Of a stretch of 64,000 nucleotides of DNA, positions 16,542 to 28,079 are shown piece after piece (within the stretch, counting starts at the first letter, position 1; each line of letters opens with the position of its first letter). A program made the translations under genes and the position numbers. The notes under the pieces were generated by a model. That model did no database searches, was not told the DNA's origin, and saw only the letters and a program-made list of their open reading frames with translations. The DNA comes from Winogradskyella tangerina (GTDB taxonomy: Bacteria > Bacteroidota > Bacteroidia > Flavobacteriales > Flavobacteriaceae). The stretch spans positions 310,001 to 374,000 of the forward strand of contig NZ_QERF01000002.1 in assembly GCF_003260205.1 (NCBI RefSeq). Reading direction: 5' to 3'.

Positions 16542-17875
16542 TTGCCTTGATGAGATTTTATACGTGGAATCGTTAGCAATTTTGTTTGTCTCCCATTCAC
16601 ATATCTAAATCCATCTTTACCCCAAAATCCGGCTTCTTCGAGCATAATGCGGATATCGCGTTTCCATTCAGGGATATTAACAGTTGTATTTAATTCAATG
16701 GCATAAACCGTATTTTCATGCAAGGGATAATCGCCATTTACAGGAACACCGTTTTGTGCATCCCACATGCCCAAAGTTGTTCCTGATGAATGTCCATAGG
16801 TGCCAAGCGGATGCGTATAGATTGCTGGTCGATACCCTTCTTCTCTACCCTGTTCAAGGGATTCCTTCAAGATTTGATTACCAGTTTTCCCTGTTTCAAA
16901 GTTGGATGTGAAAATATCCTGAACTCTATTTCCATCCTGAAGTGCTTCCTGCAAAAATTTAGGAGGCTCAGTTTCATTAGGTTTTAAAACATAGGCCAAC
17001 TCCTGGCAATCCGTATTCAATCTTAAATAAGTAATCCCAATATCGCAATGAACAAGATCACCCGGAAGAATTACCATGTTTTCGGGTCGGTTGGAAAAGG
17101 CATATAAATGATTTCCTAATTCTTCGGCAGTGCGCTGCACATCGACAGTTGGGTGAAACCACGTTTCTAGTCCCAATGCTGTTATCTTGTCGCGCATCCA
17201 CCATTCTACATCTGTTGTAGTGGTTATTCCTGGCGTGATAACTTTTTCTGAAAAGGCCTCAGCAATGATATCGTGGGTTATATCAACCAATTGATTGTAA
17301 ATTATCATTTCGGTTTCAGTGCGCGTTTCTATCCAGCTGATCGCCAATTTTTCTGCAGATCTTACCTTAGAATAATAGTCTTTAGGTAAATTTTCCATAA
17401 AGGCTTCATAATCTGTTTTTACGATTCCGTCACAAATATTAAAATTATCGGAATAGTTTAGTCCAATCGATTTTGGTTGGCGTTCTTCAATTATTTCAAC
17501 GAGTCGTTTCCATTGATCTGGTTGTTGTTCTTTATCCCAGGCCGAAATAATATTTTCGCCGAAATTATAACGTGCTACAGCAAGTTTTTCTATGGTGTTT
17601 TGTTCTTTATTTCTATAGAAAACAAGAATGGTTCTTCGTCTTGCATTGAGCCATGTAGCTGGCAGCATGGTTTTAAGAACAGGGTCTTCATTATACTCTC
17701 GAGAGATCAAAATCCACATATCAAAACCGGTATCGTCCATAAGTTCTGGTAGTAAATTATCGAATCTATCCTTCAGGATATTATCTACGACTTCAGCACG
17801 TTGCCTTTCAGGTAAAATTTGCTGACTATAGGTTACTGTAGAAACGAGAAATAGAAAGGAGATGATTAGTTTCAT
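16538..17875 (-). CDS. secreted M24 family metallopeptidase (Xaa-Pro aminopeptidase-like)
   Basis: A 445-residue exported protein. The signal peptide is MKLIISFLFLVSTVTYS with Gln next. An N-terminal creatinase/prolidase-like domain has the WILISREYNEDP segment. The pita-bread fold shows metal ligands in VHCDIGITYLRLNTDCQ, HPLGTYGHSSGTTLGMWD, AIELNT and IMLEEAGFW. The family removes N-terminal residues, often next to proline, but other substrates occur. It is expected in the periplasm or at the surface. The gene is monocistronic and ends convergently with the MFS gene. Confidence 0.88.
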   Translation of the reverse strand: MKLIISFLFLVSTVTYSQQILPERQRAEVVDNILKDRFDNLLPELMDDTGFDMWILISREYNEDPVLKTMLPATWLNARRRTILVFYRNKEQNTIEKLAVARYNFGENIISAWDKEQQPDQWKRLVEIIEERQPKSIGLNYSDNFNICDGIVKTDYEAFMENLPKDYYSKVRSAEKLAISWIETRTETEMIIYNQLVDITHDIIAEAFSEKVITPGITTTTDVEWWMRDKITALGLETWFHPTVDVQRTAEELGNHLYAFSNRPENMVILPGDLVHCDIGITYLRLNTDCQELAYVLKPNETEPPKFLQEALQDGNRVQDIFTSNFETGKTGNQILKESLEQGREEGYRPAIYTHPLGTYGHSSGTTLGMWDAQNGVPVNGDYPLHENTVYAIELNTTVNIPEWKRDIRIMLEEAGFWGKDGFRYVNGRQTKLLTIPRIKSHQGN

Positions 17876-18014
17876 ATTTTGGGTAATAATTCAAACATAA
17901 AAATACTGAAAAATAAGATGAGGCTAACACTTTGATTGTGAGTGTTAACGAGGTATAAAAGCCTAATATTTGATTTTATTTTGATCATTTTTGTAAGTAT
18001 AATCGTAAAAAAGG

Positions 18015-18034
18015 GTGTTTTTCGTCGAAAATAC
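18015..18034. promoter_or_regulatory. shared inverted repeat upstream of small secreted gene
   Basis: GTGTTTTTCGTCGAAAATAC contains a six-base inverted repeat TTTTCG-T-CGAAAA. It lies 60 bp before the 18095 gene. The words GTGTTTT, TTTCGTCG and CGAAAA recur at 7498-7538. Candidate common operator. Confidence 0.35.
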
Positions 18035-18094
18035 GTGTGATTTTCAGTTTCAATAAATGCTGTATTTCTATATTGAAATCACTTAACCTACTTA

Positions 18095-18451
18095 ATGATG
18101 AAAAAATCTGCGATTGCCCCAACAATTTGCGTTTTTTTACTGACGCTTTTTATGCTCAATACCAATTACGGTATTGAAGCCCAAAATTCTGTAAATTTTA
18201 GTACCGTAACTAGCACTGATAACTCAGCAAAAAAGACTATAATTTATGATGATGCTGATGGTCTAATTTTGTCTATTCCGACCGAGAAAATCAAGAAGTT
18301 AAATATCTACAATAAGGGTGGACGAAAACTAATTTCAATCACCAAGTTTGATAAAACAATCTATTTAAGAAGCTTAAGATCTGGCTCCTATCAAATAACC
18401 ATTGAATTGAAATCTGGAGAAATAATTTCCAGAAAATTGATTAAACCCTAA
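18095..18451 (+). CDS. small secreted protein with T9SS-like C-terminal sorting domain
   Basis: A 118-residue protein. The signal peptide is about residues 1-30 (ICVFLLTLFMLNTNYGIEAQ), followed by a short linker. The last 70 residues resemble a type IX secretion type A sorting domain: KLNIYNKGGRKLISI, IYLRSLRSGSYQITIELKSG and the end ISRKLIKP. The protein has no cargo domain, so the sorting-like module is nearly the whole mature chain. It is preceded by an inverted repeat at 18015 and followed by a terminator. It may be surface-attached or a beta-sandwich that has taken another role. Confidence 0.75.
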   Translation: MMKKSAIAPTICVFLLTLFMLNTNYGIEAQNSVNFSTVTSTDNSAKKTIIYDDADGLILSIPTEKIKKLNIYNKGGRKLISITKFDKTIYLRSLRSGSYQITIELKSGEIISRKLIKP

Positions 18452-18470
18452 GCTACTAATTAAGGCCAAT

Positions 18471-18501
18471 AAAAAAGGGTGCTAAATAGCACCCTTTTTT
18501 T
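18471..18501. terminator. bidirectional intrinsic terminator
   Basis: A-tract, stem GGGTGCTA / TAGCACCC with a short loop, then seven T. It serves the 118-residue gene and the convergent small membrane gene. Confidence 0.88.
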
Positions 18502-18519
18502 AATTTTATATTTTAAAAA

Positions 18520-18693
18520 CTACGCTTCGCGCGCCGCTTTTTTCTCTTCTCTCATTTCTTTTAAACGCTCCATAGTAGCACCAAATAACCAATAAGGAAT
18601 TACAAAAGTTAAAAGGAAAATCATTAACCAGAAACCAATTGTTAATATGGTTAAAAATGCTAAAAATCCTAAATACTGATCAAATTCGAACAT
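18520..18693 (-). CDS. 57-residue membrane protein (short, easily missed)
   Basis: An ORF below usual size cut-offs: ATG at 18693, TAG at 18520. The start reads MFEFDQYLGFLAFLTILTIG, one or two spans follow up to about residue 38 (WLMIFLLTFVIPYWLFG), and the tail is strongly charged (MERLKEMREEKKAAREA). A good terminator follows. The composition and the sharp hydrophobic-to-charged switch are those of a true small membrane protein. Its function is unknown. Confidence 0.75.
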   Translation of the reverse strand: MFEFDQYLGFLAFLTILTIGFWLMIFLLTFVIPYWLFGATMERLKEMREEKKAAREA

Positions 18694-18791
18694 AATTGCG
18701 TTTCATTTTTAATTGCACTGCAAAGATATAACCAAATTATAAGTTTTACAATAGCAAGATTGAGATTTATTAACAGCTTATTAAAAGCAAA

Positions 18792-19655
18792 CTATAGATT
18801 TTTAACGTGATAATCCACGAGCCCATCTATAGGGCGTCTCACAAAATTACCAACTTTAAAGCCGTATTCTTCTGCGACCTCTTTGATTTCATTTTGAGAA
18901 AAATACGCTATCGAACCCGCAAAATGAACCGGCACGCCAGAATCTAATTCTTCTTTAAATTGCATGATCATATTCTCTGTAAACAGACGAATACCTTTTT
19001 TAATTAAGTTGAGAATATAACTCGAGTCTTTGTTTAAAAACATAAACTCAGCATGATCTGCTAAATAAGCACTTGGATTAGCTTGCTTGTACAGATTGAA
19101 CTTAATGAAATCAGCATCTAAATTATGTTTGTGCTCAAAGGCCAGTTTTATAGTTTCGGGCATTTTGTTGAAATAATAATCTCTTATTAACTGCTTCCCA
19201 AAATAATTACCACTAGCATCATCCATCAAGGTATACCCTAAACTAAGTACGCGTTGGTGCAATTGAAGACCATCAAAATAACTACAATTAGATCCTGTTC
19301 CCAAAATACATACCACAGCAGCTTCGTCGTTTGTATTTATGCAAGCTCTAACGGCTGCATAAGTATCTTCTCTTACTTCAACAATTGACTTAGGGAAGTA
19401 GTCTTCTAAAACTGATTTTAACAATAGTCGAGGCTTTTCGGTACCGCAACCTGCACCATAAAAGAAGACATGAGAAACCTCATCGACTAAACTCATAAGT
19501 TCTTCACTTCGACCTATAGTTTTTCTGAGTTTCTTTTCTTCAATTATCGCCGGATTTAAACCTTTGGTTCTAATTTTTTCTGCAGCTTGTTCACCATTTT
19601 CGTTAATGGCTATCCAATCGCACTTTGTAGAACCACCGTCTGTAATTAAAATCAT
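18792..19655 (-). CDS. BadF/BadG-type ATPase, N-acetylglucosamine kinase-like
   Basis: An ASKHA-fold kinase of 287 residues, close to the N-acetylglucosamine kinase-like branch of BadF. Phosphate-1 motif DGGSTKCDW sits at the N-terminus. CILGTGSNCSYFDG is phosphate-2, and GSIAYFSQNEI is the adenosine region. It probably phosphorylates an amino sugar during cell wall or chitin recycling. It lies 84 bp downstream of gap on the same strand, next to glycolysis genes, which fits sugar use. Confidence 0.85.
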   Translation of the reverse strand: MILITDGGSTKCDWIAINENGEQAAEKIRTKGLNPAIIEEKKLRKTIGRSEELMSLVDEVSHVFFYGAGCGTEKPRLLLKSVLEDYFPKSIVEVREDTYAAVRACINTNDEAAVVCILGTGSNCSYFDGLQLHQRVLSLGYTLMDDASGNYFGKQLIRDYYFNKMPETIKLAFEHKHNLDADFIKFNLYKQANPSAYLADHAEFMFLNKDSSYILNLIKKGIRLFTENMIMQFKEELDSGVPVHFAGSIAYFSQNEIKEVAEEYGFKVGNFVRRPIDGLVDYHVKNL

Positions 19656-19739
19656 AGTTTGAGTTTAAAAAAATTCCGCAATGCTCAAATTAAAATAACA
19701 CTACGGAATTTCATAATTAATATGCGAGATTATTAAGTT

Positions 19740-21748
<2,009 letters not shown>

Positions 21749-21885
21749 TTTCGTTTTTAAGTTTTAGTAAAATTACTAAACTAAACACACAATATTATGA
21801 CTAAAATCATAAAAAAAAAGCGCCTGAATAAATTCAAACGTTTTCGTTAATAACTATTTGATTAAAATTGGAAAAAAGGGAGTTT

Positions 21886-24800
21886 TCAAGACTTAGTTTT
21901 AGTCTTTTTCTTCTTCATTGTGATATAATCTGGCATCATACTTTCTTCATCTTCAACTTCTTCTTTAACTTCATTATCAGCCTTTTTATCTTTACGGTTC
22001 TTACCTGAAAAAATAATATCTATGAGTTCTTTGAAGGTATCGAATTCAACGCTGTAGGATAAACCTACGCCTTGTGTATATCCGATCTCCTCACCGAAGT
22101 TTCTAATGGTATTTTCTCTATTGAACACTTTGGCTCTCAGCGTTCCGTCTTCGTTGAGCAACCAATCAATTTGAACATCGCCAGTAAGTGTAGTCTGTTG
22201 GGCACTTCCAAATGGAACGCCTACCTTACCATTCACTATAAATCGATCTGATATTTTAGTCTGAAGTGTGAGTCCTACTCTACTATTCGTTCGGATATCT
22301 GGTGTATCCTGACCTAATTCAAAATCTAACCCAACTTGCAAGTCTTCATTATTTCCTCCTAATAAATTATTGACGATTCCACTTAAACGTTCAGCAATTG
22401 TACCAGAAAAATCAATGCCACTTACGCCGTTTGCAAAACTACCTGTAGCTAAAAATATAAGCGCCTGATTGTCGCGTTCGTCTCTTGAAGACAATCTATA
22501 ATCGAGCTCTGATTTCACTGTTGAATTTACCGTTGGGAATCTAAAATCGAACTCAGGATTTGGCTGTTCTAACTGACCCGTTAAATGAATAATCACCTCA
22601 ACCGGGATGGTTTGATTAATGGGATTATCTAATAAAACTGAGGGGTTTGCTGATCCCTGATATACTGCCTTGATATCAATTTCAGCTCTTAAAGGATCGC
22701 CTTCCCAAACTATGCTACCTCCTTGTTCTACATCAAAACGTTTTTCAACTAAGCCACGATATTTAAAGTTATATACGCCTTCAAATACAGAGAAGTCACC
22801 CCACATATTAAAGGTACCGTTAGTGTTAATTAAAAATACAAGGTTTCCTTCGCCCTTTCCTTTAATAGTGCTTCCCGAGTCTTTATCGATTACAATTTCT
22901 ATCGTCGCATTCTGATTGACATCTAAATCAAAATTCAACTCTAAACCTTTAACCTCAATCGCTTCAACGACTTCACCGCTTATTCTAGCTTTCTTCTCTT
23001 CAGGACTTAAAAAATGAATAAATGAATTGTCTCCAAAACTTTCAGAATCATTTAGTGGAATATTGAATTCGGTACCAGAAGCTGTGCTTCCTTCGACATC
23101 AATGATGAGTTGATCTGTTGGACCTTTGATTTCTGCTTCACCTGAAATAAAAGCTGTACCGTAATATAATTCGTCTTCAGACTCTTCAGTATTCAATACC
23201 AATAGACGGTTGGTGTTAAGATCGAGACCTAATTTCCAATCCGAGAAATTATTGTGTTCTATATAGCCGTTGAGATAACCCTGAGAGAAGTACTCCGAGT
23301 CTGTCATGGCCACATTATTAAATATAAACTGTTGATTCCTAAGTGACACTTTTGAATCGAAGTCAAAGCCATAATCCACGTTGAGATAAGGTATTGAGAG
23401 TCCGGCTCTATCTAGTAGTAATTCGCCATCAATACTTGGTTTTTTGAGGCTGCCTGTGACTTTAGCATTTCCTGATACCAGACCTCTAATATTACTAATG
23501 ACACCTTCACCCAAGGGATTCAATGGATCGAGCAAAAACTCTTCAAAGGCCACATCAACATTTATCGTAGGCCTATTTTTAGCTACATCTAGAGCACCAT
23601 TAGCTGAGAATGAAACCAGGTTGTCATTTACCAGAGAGATATCGACGTCATAGGCTGTGAGTGAATTGTCACCTTCAATTTTAGCCGTTAGGTCTCCTAG
23701 ATCAAAATCATTTACAAAAAGATTGTTGATCTCCATATCTGATTTTGGCAAATAAGCGCCATTCGTCTGGTTGATACTGAGTTTGCCATTTACGAGCCCA
23801 TCGAGTGCCAGACTGTCTATTCGAGGTGTGATTTTAACTAATTGAACATCTTTAAAATCGAGCCTAATATTTTTATTAATACTATCACTGATAATACCAG
23901 ACAATTCAATTTCTTCATTACCTTGATTTATGGTGATTGGGAAAATATCAAAGGCATCTAAATTCTTATCAAATCGCACTTTGTTAAAGTTATTCTTTTC
24001 AGAATTCACGAACCATTCATATCCTTTAAATAGAATATCGGATTTCTTGAAACCAACTATAGATTTATTGGCTTCATCGATGGTATAAAATAAATTAAGG
24101 TTGAATTCATCTTTGTTATTATCGCCGCCTTTAAATTCTGTTTTGATCAACAAAGTGTCTCTTCTGGTTACATTAACAAGTGAGAAGTCTGAGGCATTAT
24201 ATACGCCTGCACTTAAGCTATCAATTTGAAGGAACGTATTAAAAAGCGGATTGCTATTGTCTACATCGAGATTAATGTTATTAGCAAAATAGTTTTGATA
24301 TTTAATTTGTGGCGAATTAAAGGTGAGCTCAAATCCTTTTTCATCGGTCTCCACTCTACCTTCAATAAAGGTATTCTTGCCCAAATACAAATCTTTGAAA
24401 AATACCGCAGCAATTTTAGAGTACACATTGAATCTAAAATCCATATACTGGCCTTCCTCGACTTCAAAAGGCTGATAGTTGGTATAAATGCTTCCGAGGG
24501 AATTTTCTACCAACTTTGGAAGGTCTTCTATCTTAAATTTACCTTTAATTTTCCCACTACAAATATCTGGTGAGTTAATCGAAATAGTGCGCTCGTCACC
24601 TTCAAACGTAGACACGATATCAAAATCTTCAAAGCGGTATCTGCTATCTTGATTTTTATAGGTCGTATTTTTAATTTTAACGGTACCGTCGGCATCATCA
24701 AAAGTGGAGCCCACAGCTGTCATATTCACTAAACCTCTAAACTCAGAAATACTATCTCGGTCTACAAAATTGAGAACTTTTAAATTAGCATAACCGACGT

Positions 24801-26271
24801 TTGCTTTAAAATCGAATTGCTTCTGTTCTTCAGCAAAATCTACCAACCCATTGAAATTAAGTTGCAAATTTGGATCATCTGCAATGAGCTTCCCGTTAAA
24901 AACTTTGTTACCTAAGTCTCCAGAAATCGCAATTCCTTGGTAGGTATAATCATTATATTCTAGGCTAAAGACATCTCCTTTTATATCTGTTCGCAGATTA
25001 TCTAGTGTGAAGCCTCTACCATCTACATCGACATTGGCAGACACCAATTTGGCCTTTGGATCGTCTATCATTTGACCTATATCGAATTCGTCAAATACAA
25101 TGTTACCAATGTAACTCGCCTCGTCGATATCGTCGATCTCAGTTAACTCTAGATTCGATTCTAATAAACCTATATCGGTATCGATCGTAATATCCGCATT
25201 TATCTGGTTTGCAGTGACTCTAGATGTTCCACTTATTTTGAAATTACCCACTTTGGTTAATACCGTTGGAATGGCATTGCCTAAAATTCGAGGCAATAAA
25301 GCGGTAAGATCATTATAATTAGAAGCTAAATTTTGAAACTTTCCGTCTAAGGCAAAGCTATCGTCTTCTTTACTAAACAGATTTGTAAAAGTGATATCAC
25401 CTATGATTCTGGTATTTCTAGAAGTACTAACCTTTAGATTATTAGCGGTTAAATTATTTAAGGTTCCTGATAGGTCTACATCAAGTTTAGCACGTTGGTT
25501 TCTTCCGAATTCATCAAAAAACACATTGAGTTCAGTGAGGGAAACTTCAGATTCTCTAAAGCTCGCCGTAACAAGAACTTTCTCTGTAAAACCCTTTAAA
25601 TCTTCACGCTTGTAATCGAATCGTAAATCACCTTTAAGTTTAGAATTCTCAGTCTTTATATCAAGATCTTGAAAATCCATGTGTGTTAAGGTATATTCAA
25701 AATTTGCCGTTAAATTATCAACAACAATACCTCGACTATCTATAAAACTAAAAGTGTTAATTCTACTGCTTACTTCGGGGCCATTAATTAAAAAATTAGT
25801 GGTATTAACATTGAGATCTTTAAAAATAAAAACTTCAGGAGTTTCTAAATTTTCATCTATAAGCCTAAAAGTTCCATCTTCTATAGAGACATCGCTCGAT
25901 GAAAACAGAAACTCACTTGGTCCTTCTCTTGGATTATCGTCTTCAAATTTATCAACGAAAATATCGAGATTTGTATCTTCTTCGCTTTCGTAAGTTTTCA
26001 GATTGAACAATAGATCCTGAATGTCGATATCGCCAAAATTCAGTTTGCCGTTATATAGATTTTTAAAACTAATGATAGAACTATTCAATTCACCAATATT
26101 GATGAGCGTATCTTCATGATGATCTCTAATTAGAATTTCCTTGAGTTCTATGTCGCCATTAAGCTGCAGTCCAACCTTTGCGATGGTAATGTTCGTCTTA
26201 AATTCTTCATTAACTTTTTTAGTAGCGTATTTTCCTAACTTGGTCTGAACAGCTGGAATCCCTAGAATCAA
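21886..26271 (-). CDS. tamB: translocation/assembly module protein TamB (AsmA-like bridge protein)
   Basis: A very large beta-strand-rich inner-membrane-anchored periplasmic protein (at least 1461 residues) of the TamB/AsmA-like group, which bridges the envelope to move lipids or assemble outer-membrane proteins. The C-terminal DUF490/TamB domain is seen in YNFKYRGLVEKRFDVEQGGS, QNQALIFLATGSF-like repeats and RFIVNGKVGVPFG. The tail is Lys-rich. The open frame begins only at a TTG inside the membrane helix (26271). The natural start seems to be an ATG at 26374 in another frame (see the next entry). It is divergent from tsaD, a pairing common in flavobacteria. Confidence 0.9.
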   Translation of the reverse strand: MILGIPAVQTKLGKYATKKVNEEFKTNITIAKVGLQLNGDIELKEILIRDHHEDTLINIGELNSSIISFKNLYNGKLNFGDIDIQDLLFNLKTYESEEDTNLDIFVDKFEDDNPREGPSEFLFSSSDVSIEDGTFRLIDENLETPEVFIFKDLNVNTTNFLINGPEVSSRINTFSFIDSRGIVVDNLTANFEYTLTHMDFQDLDIKTENSKLKGDLRFDYKREDLKGFTEKVLVTASFRESEVSLTELNVFFDEFGRNQRAKLDVDLSGTLNNLTANNLKVSTSRNTRIIGDITFTNLFSKEDDSFALDGKFQNLASNYNDLTALLPRILGNAIPTVLTKVGNFKISGTSRVTANQINADITIDTDIGLLESNLELTEIDDIDEASYIGNIVFDEFDIGQMIDDPKAKLVSANVDVDGRGFTLDNLRTDIKGDVFSLEYNDYTYQGIAISGDLGNKVFNGKLIADDPNLQLNFNGLVDFAEEQKQFDFKANVGYANLKVLNFVDRDSISEFRGLVNMTAVGSTFDDADGTVKIKNTTYKNQDSRYRFEDFDIVSTFEGDERTISINSPDICSGKIKGKFKIEDLPKLVENSLGSIYTNYQPFEVEEGQYMDFRFNVYSKIAAVFFKDLYLGKNTFIEGRVETDEKGFELTFNSPQIKYQNYFANNINLDVDNSNPLFNTFLQIDSLSAGVYNASDFSLVNVTRRDTLLIKTEFKGGDNNKDEFNLNLFYTIDEANKSIVGFKKSDILFKGYEWFVNSEKNNFNKVRFDKNLDAFDIFPITINQGNEEIELSGIISDSINKNIRLDFKDVQLVKITPRIDSLALDGLVNGKLSINQTNGAYLPKSDMEINNLFVNDFDLGDLTAKIEGDNSLTAYDVDISLVNDNLVSFSANGALDVAKNRPTINVDVAFEEFLLDPLNPLGEGVISNIRGLVSGNAKVTGSLKKPSIDGELLLDRAGLSIPYLNVDYGFDFDSKVSLRNQQFIFNNVAMTDSEYFSQGYLNGYIEHNNFSDWKLGLDLNTNRLLVLNTEESEDELYYGTAFISGEAEIKGPTDQLIIDVEGSTASGTEFNIPLNDSESFGDNSFIHFLSPEEKKARISGEVVEAIEVKGLELNFDLDVNQNATIEIVIDKDSGSTIKGKGEGNLVFLINTNGTFNMWGDFSVFEGVYNFKYRGLVEKRFDVEQGGSIVWEGDPLRAEIDIKAVYQGSANPSVLLDNPINQTIPVEVIIHLTGQLEQPNPEFDFRFPTVNSTVKSELDYRLSSRDERDNQALIFLATGSFANGVSGIDFSGTIAERLSGIVNNLLGGNNEDLQVGLDFELGQDTPDIRTNSRVGLTLQTKISDRFIVNGKVGVPFGSAQQTTLTGDVQIDWLLNEDGTLRAKVFNRENTIRNFGEEIGYTQGVGLSYSVEFDTFKELIDIIFSGKNRKDKKADNEVKEEVEDEESMMPDYITMKKKKTKTKS

Positions 26272-26374
26272 AAAAACAATAAAGAATAAGAGCAGAATTA
26301 TGCCTGCTATTTTTCCTATTATTTTGAGTACTTTTTTGATACGACTAGTGCTTAAAAATTGATGAAATCTTCAT
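26272..26374 (-). other. tamB: frame-disrupted N-terminus of tamB
   Basis: The stretch upstream of the TTG continues the tamB frame with a membrane helix (KKVLKIIGKIAGIILLLFF) but no ATG, GTG or TTG; it is closed by TGA. An ATG at 26374 after a purine run reads MKISSIFKH and then meets TAG. Removing one base of the five-A run at 26354-26358 joins them as MKISSILSTSRIKKVLKI, a normal TamB start. So there is either an indel, a slippage site or a sequencing error. Confidence 0.7.
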
Positions 26375-26458
26375 TACCTTTGTCTATTCTATACGTTATA
26401 AAGTATGGCTTTAGACTATATCTGGTAAAATTAACAATTATTGTGCCTTTTATTACTC

Positions 26459-27481
26459 ATGAAAAAAGAAAATATATACATCCTTGGTATTGAGTCTTCT
26501 TGCGATGACACATCGGCCGCTGTATTATGTAACGATAAAATTTTAAGCAATGTTGTTGCAGACCAAAAAATTCATGCGGAATACGGAGGTGTAGTTCCGG
26601 AGTTAGCCTCGAGAGCACATCAGCAAAATATTGTTCCGGTTGTGGATAGAGCCATCGAACGCGCCGGAATTTCTAAAGATCAACTAAGTGCTATTGCTTT
26701 TACACGCGGACCAGGACTTATGGGATCTCTATTAGTAGGAACTTCGTTTGCAAAGTCTTTGGCCTACGGATTGAATATTCCATTGATCGATGTCAACCAT
26801 ATGCAAGCTCACATATTAGCTCATTTTATTGACGAAGACGACCATAACAAACCACCGTTTCCATTTTTAGCTATGACCATTTCTGGCGGTCATACTCAAA
26901 TAGTGAAGGTGAGTAATTATTTTGAAATGGAAGTCCTTGGCGAAACCATCGACGATGCTGTGGGTGAAGCGTATGATAAAAGTGGGAAGGTTTTAGGACT
27001 CGGTTACCCGGCCGGACCTGAAATTGACAAACGCGCTCAGCTTGGAAATCCGAAAGCATATCATTTTACTAAACCAAAAGTTGAGGGATTAGGTTTTAGT
27101 TTTTCGGGCTTAAAAACTGCTATTTTATATTTTGTTCAGCGCGAAACCAAGAACAACCCAGATTTTGTAAAAGAGAACATTAATGATATCTGTGCTTCTA
27201 TTCAATACACCATTATCGGTATTTTGATGGACAAACTGAAACTCGCCGTCAAACAGACTGGAATAAAGCATATTGCTATTGGTGGTGGCGTGTCAGCTAA
27301 TTCAGGAATTAGAAAGGCGCTTAAAGACGCGGAGCAAAACCATGGTTGGACGACCTATATCCCAAAGTTTGAATATACCACAGATAACGCAGCCATGATT
27401 GCCATTGTTGGTTATTTAAAATATCTGGAGCACGATTTCTCAGATTTTAATGTTATGGCAACAGCACGATTGAAATTTTAA
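26459..27481 (+). CDS. tsaD: tRNA N6-adenosine threonylcarbamoyltransferase TsaD
   Basis: The TsaD/Kae1 enzyme that transfers threonylcarbamoyl to A37 of ANN-decoding tRNAs, with TsaB and TsaE. Motifs: LGIESSCDDTSAAV at the N-terminus, the metal-binding NHMQAHILAHF, TISGGHTQIV, GEAYDKSGKVLGLGYPGG-type segment, SFSGLKTA and IGGGVSANSGIR. The frame can be extended to a TTG at 26441, but the ATG at 26459 (MKKENIY) is the better start. A small membrane protein gene overlaps its stop. Confidence 0.96.
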   Translation: MKKENIYILGIESSCDDTSAAVLCNDKILSNVVADQKIHAEYGGVVPELASRAHQQNIVPVVDRAIERAGISKDQLSAIAFTRGPGLMGSLLVGTSFAKSLAYGLNIPLIDVNHMQAHILAHFIDEDDHNKPPFPFLAMTISGGHTQIVKVSNYFEMEVLGETIDDAVGEAYDKSGKVLGLGYPAGPEIDKRAQLGNPKAYHFTKPKVEGLGFSFSGLKTAILYFVQRETKNNPDFVKENINDICASIQYTIIGILMDKLKLAVKQTGIKHIAIGGGVSANSGIRKALKDAEQNHGWTTYIPKFEYTTDNAAMIAIVGYLKYLEHDFSDFNVMATARLKF

Positions 27482-27951
27482 TGCTAAAGTACAAGGCATA
27501 TAAATATTATCTTGCTTTTTTGGTATTGTTATTAATCGCTTTAGTAATATTTCATTTCACCGAATTAACGTTTGTGTTTAATATTCTTGACACCTACTAT
27601 GTTGTGCTTTATTCTCACATTACAATTTTTGTTTCACTAATTATTTTGGTATTGGGATTGGTGTATTGGATACTCCATTTAAGCAAATTTGAGCTTATTA
27701 GAAGTCTTTCCAGAATTCACACAACCATGACCATTATTGGGCTATTTATTTTTTTAATTGTGCTTTGCTTTTCAGAATTTATAAGTCCAATTGGCACATC
27801 ATCTCGATTTCCGCTATTTGATGATACTCAAAATTTTGAAATAATTTTGTTTTGGCTGTTCGTTGTAGTAATGTTAGCCCAGTTAGTATTTATTATAAAC
27901 ATCATTGCATCGTTGGTGAAGTACTTCAAGAAAAAAATAAATGCTAATTAA
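27481..27951 (+). CDS. hypothetical membrane protein, four spans
   Basis: A 156-residue integral membrane protein with about four hydrophobic helices (YYLAFLVLLLIALVIFHF, ITIFVSLIILVLGLVYWIL, IIGLFIFLIVLCF and LFWLFVVVMLAQLVFIINII) and a basic end. The family is not recognised. The start overlaps the tsaD stop as TAATG, so it is translationally coupled to it. Confidence 0.75.
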   Translation: MLKYKAYKYYLAFLVLLLIALVIFHFTELTFVFNILDTYYVVLYSHITIFVSLIILVLGLVYWILHLSKFELIRSLSRIHTTMTIIGLFIFLIVLCFSEFISPIGTSSRFPLFDDTQNFEIILFWLFVVVMLAQLVFIINIIASLVKYFKKKINAN

Positions 27952-28079
27952 TATCTATGGAATTAATTTTCGAACTAATTGTTAAAACATCTGTTGATAA
28001 GCTAAATCCCAATATCCAAAATCCTTTTTAAATTTTAGTTGTTTTGTAGTAGCTCCAAATTAACTAAATCAATTACATC

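Noticed and set aside
19670..19712. Hairpin AATTCCG...CGGAATT after gap
   Set aside because: Loop of about 27 bases makes a weak terminator; left out for lack of support.
21800..21845. Terminator between tamB and pfkA
   Set aside because: Only short, broken pairing and no clear T-tract in the right place; not reported as a feature.
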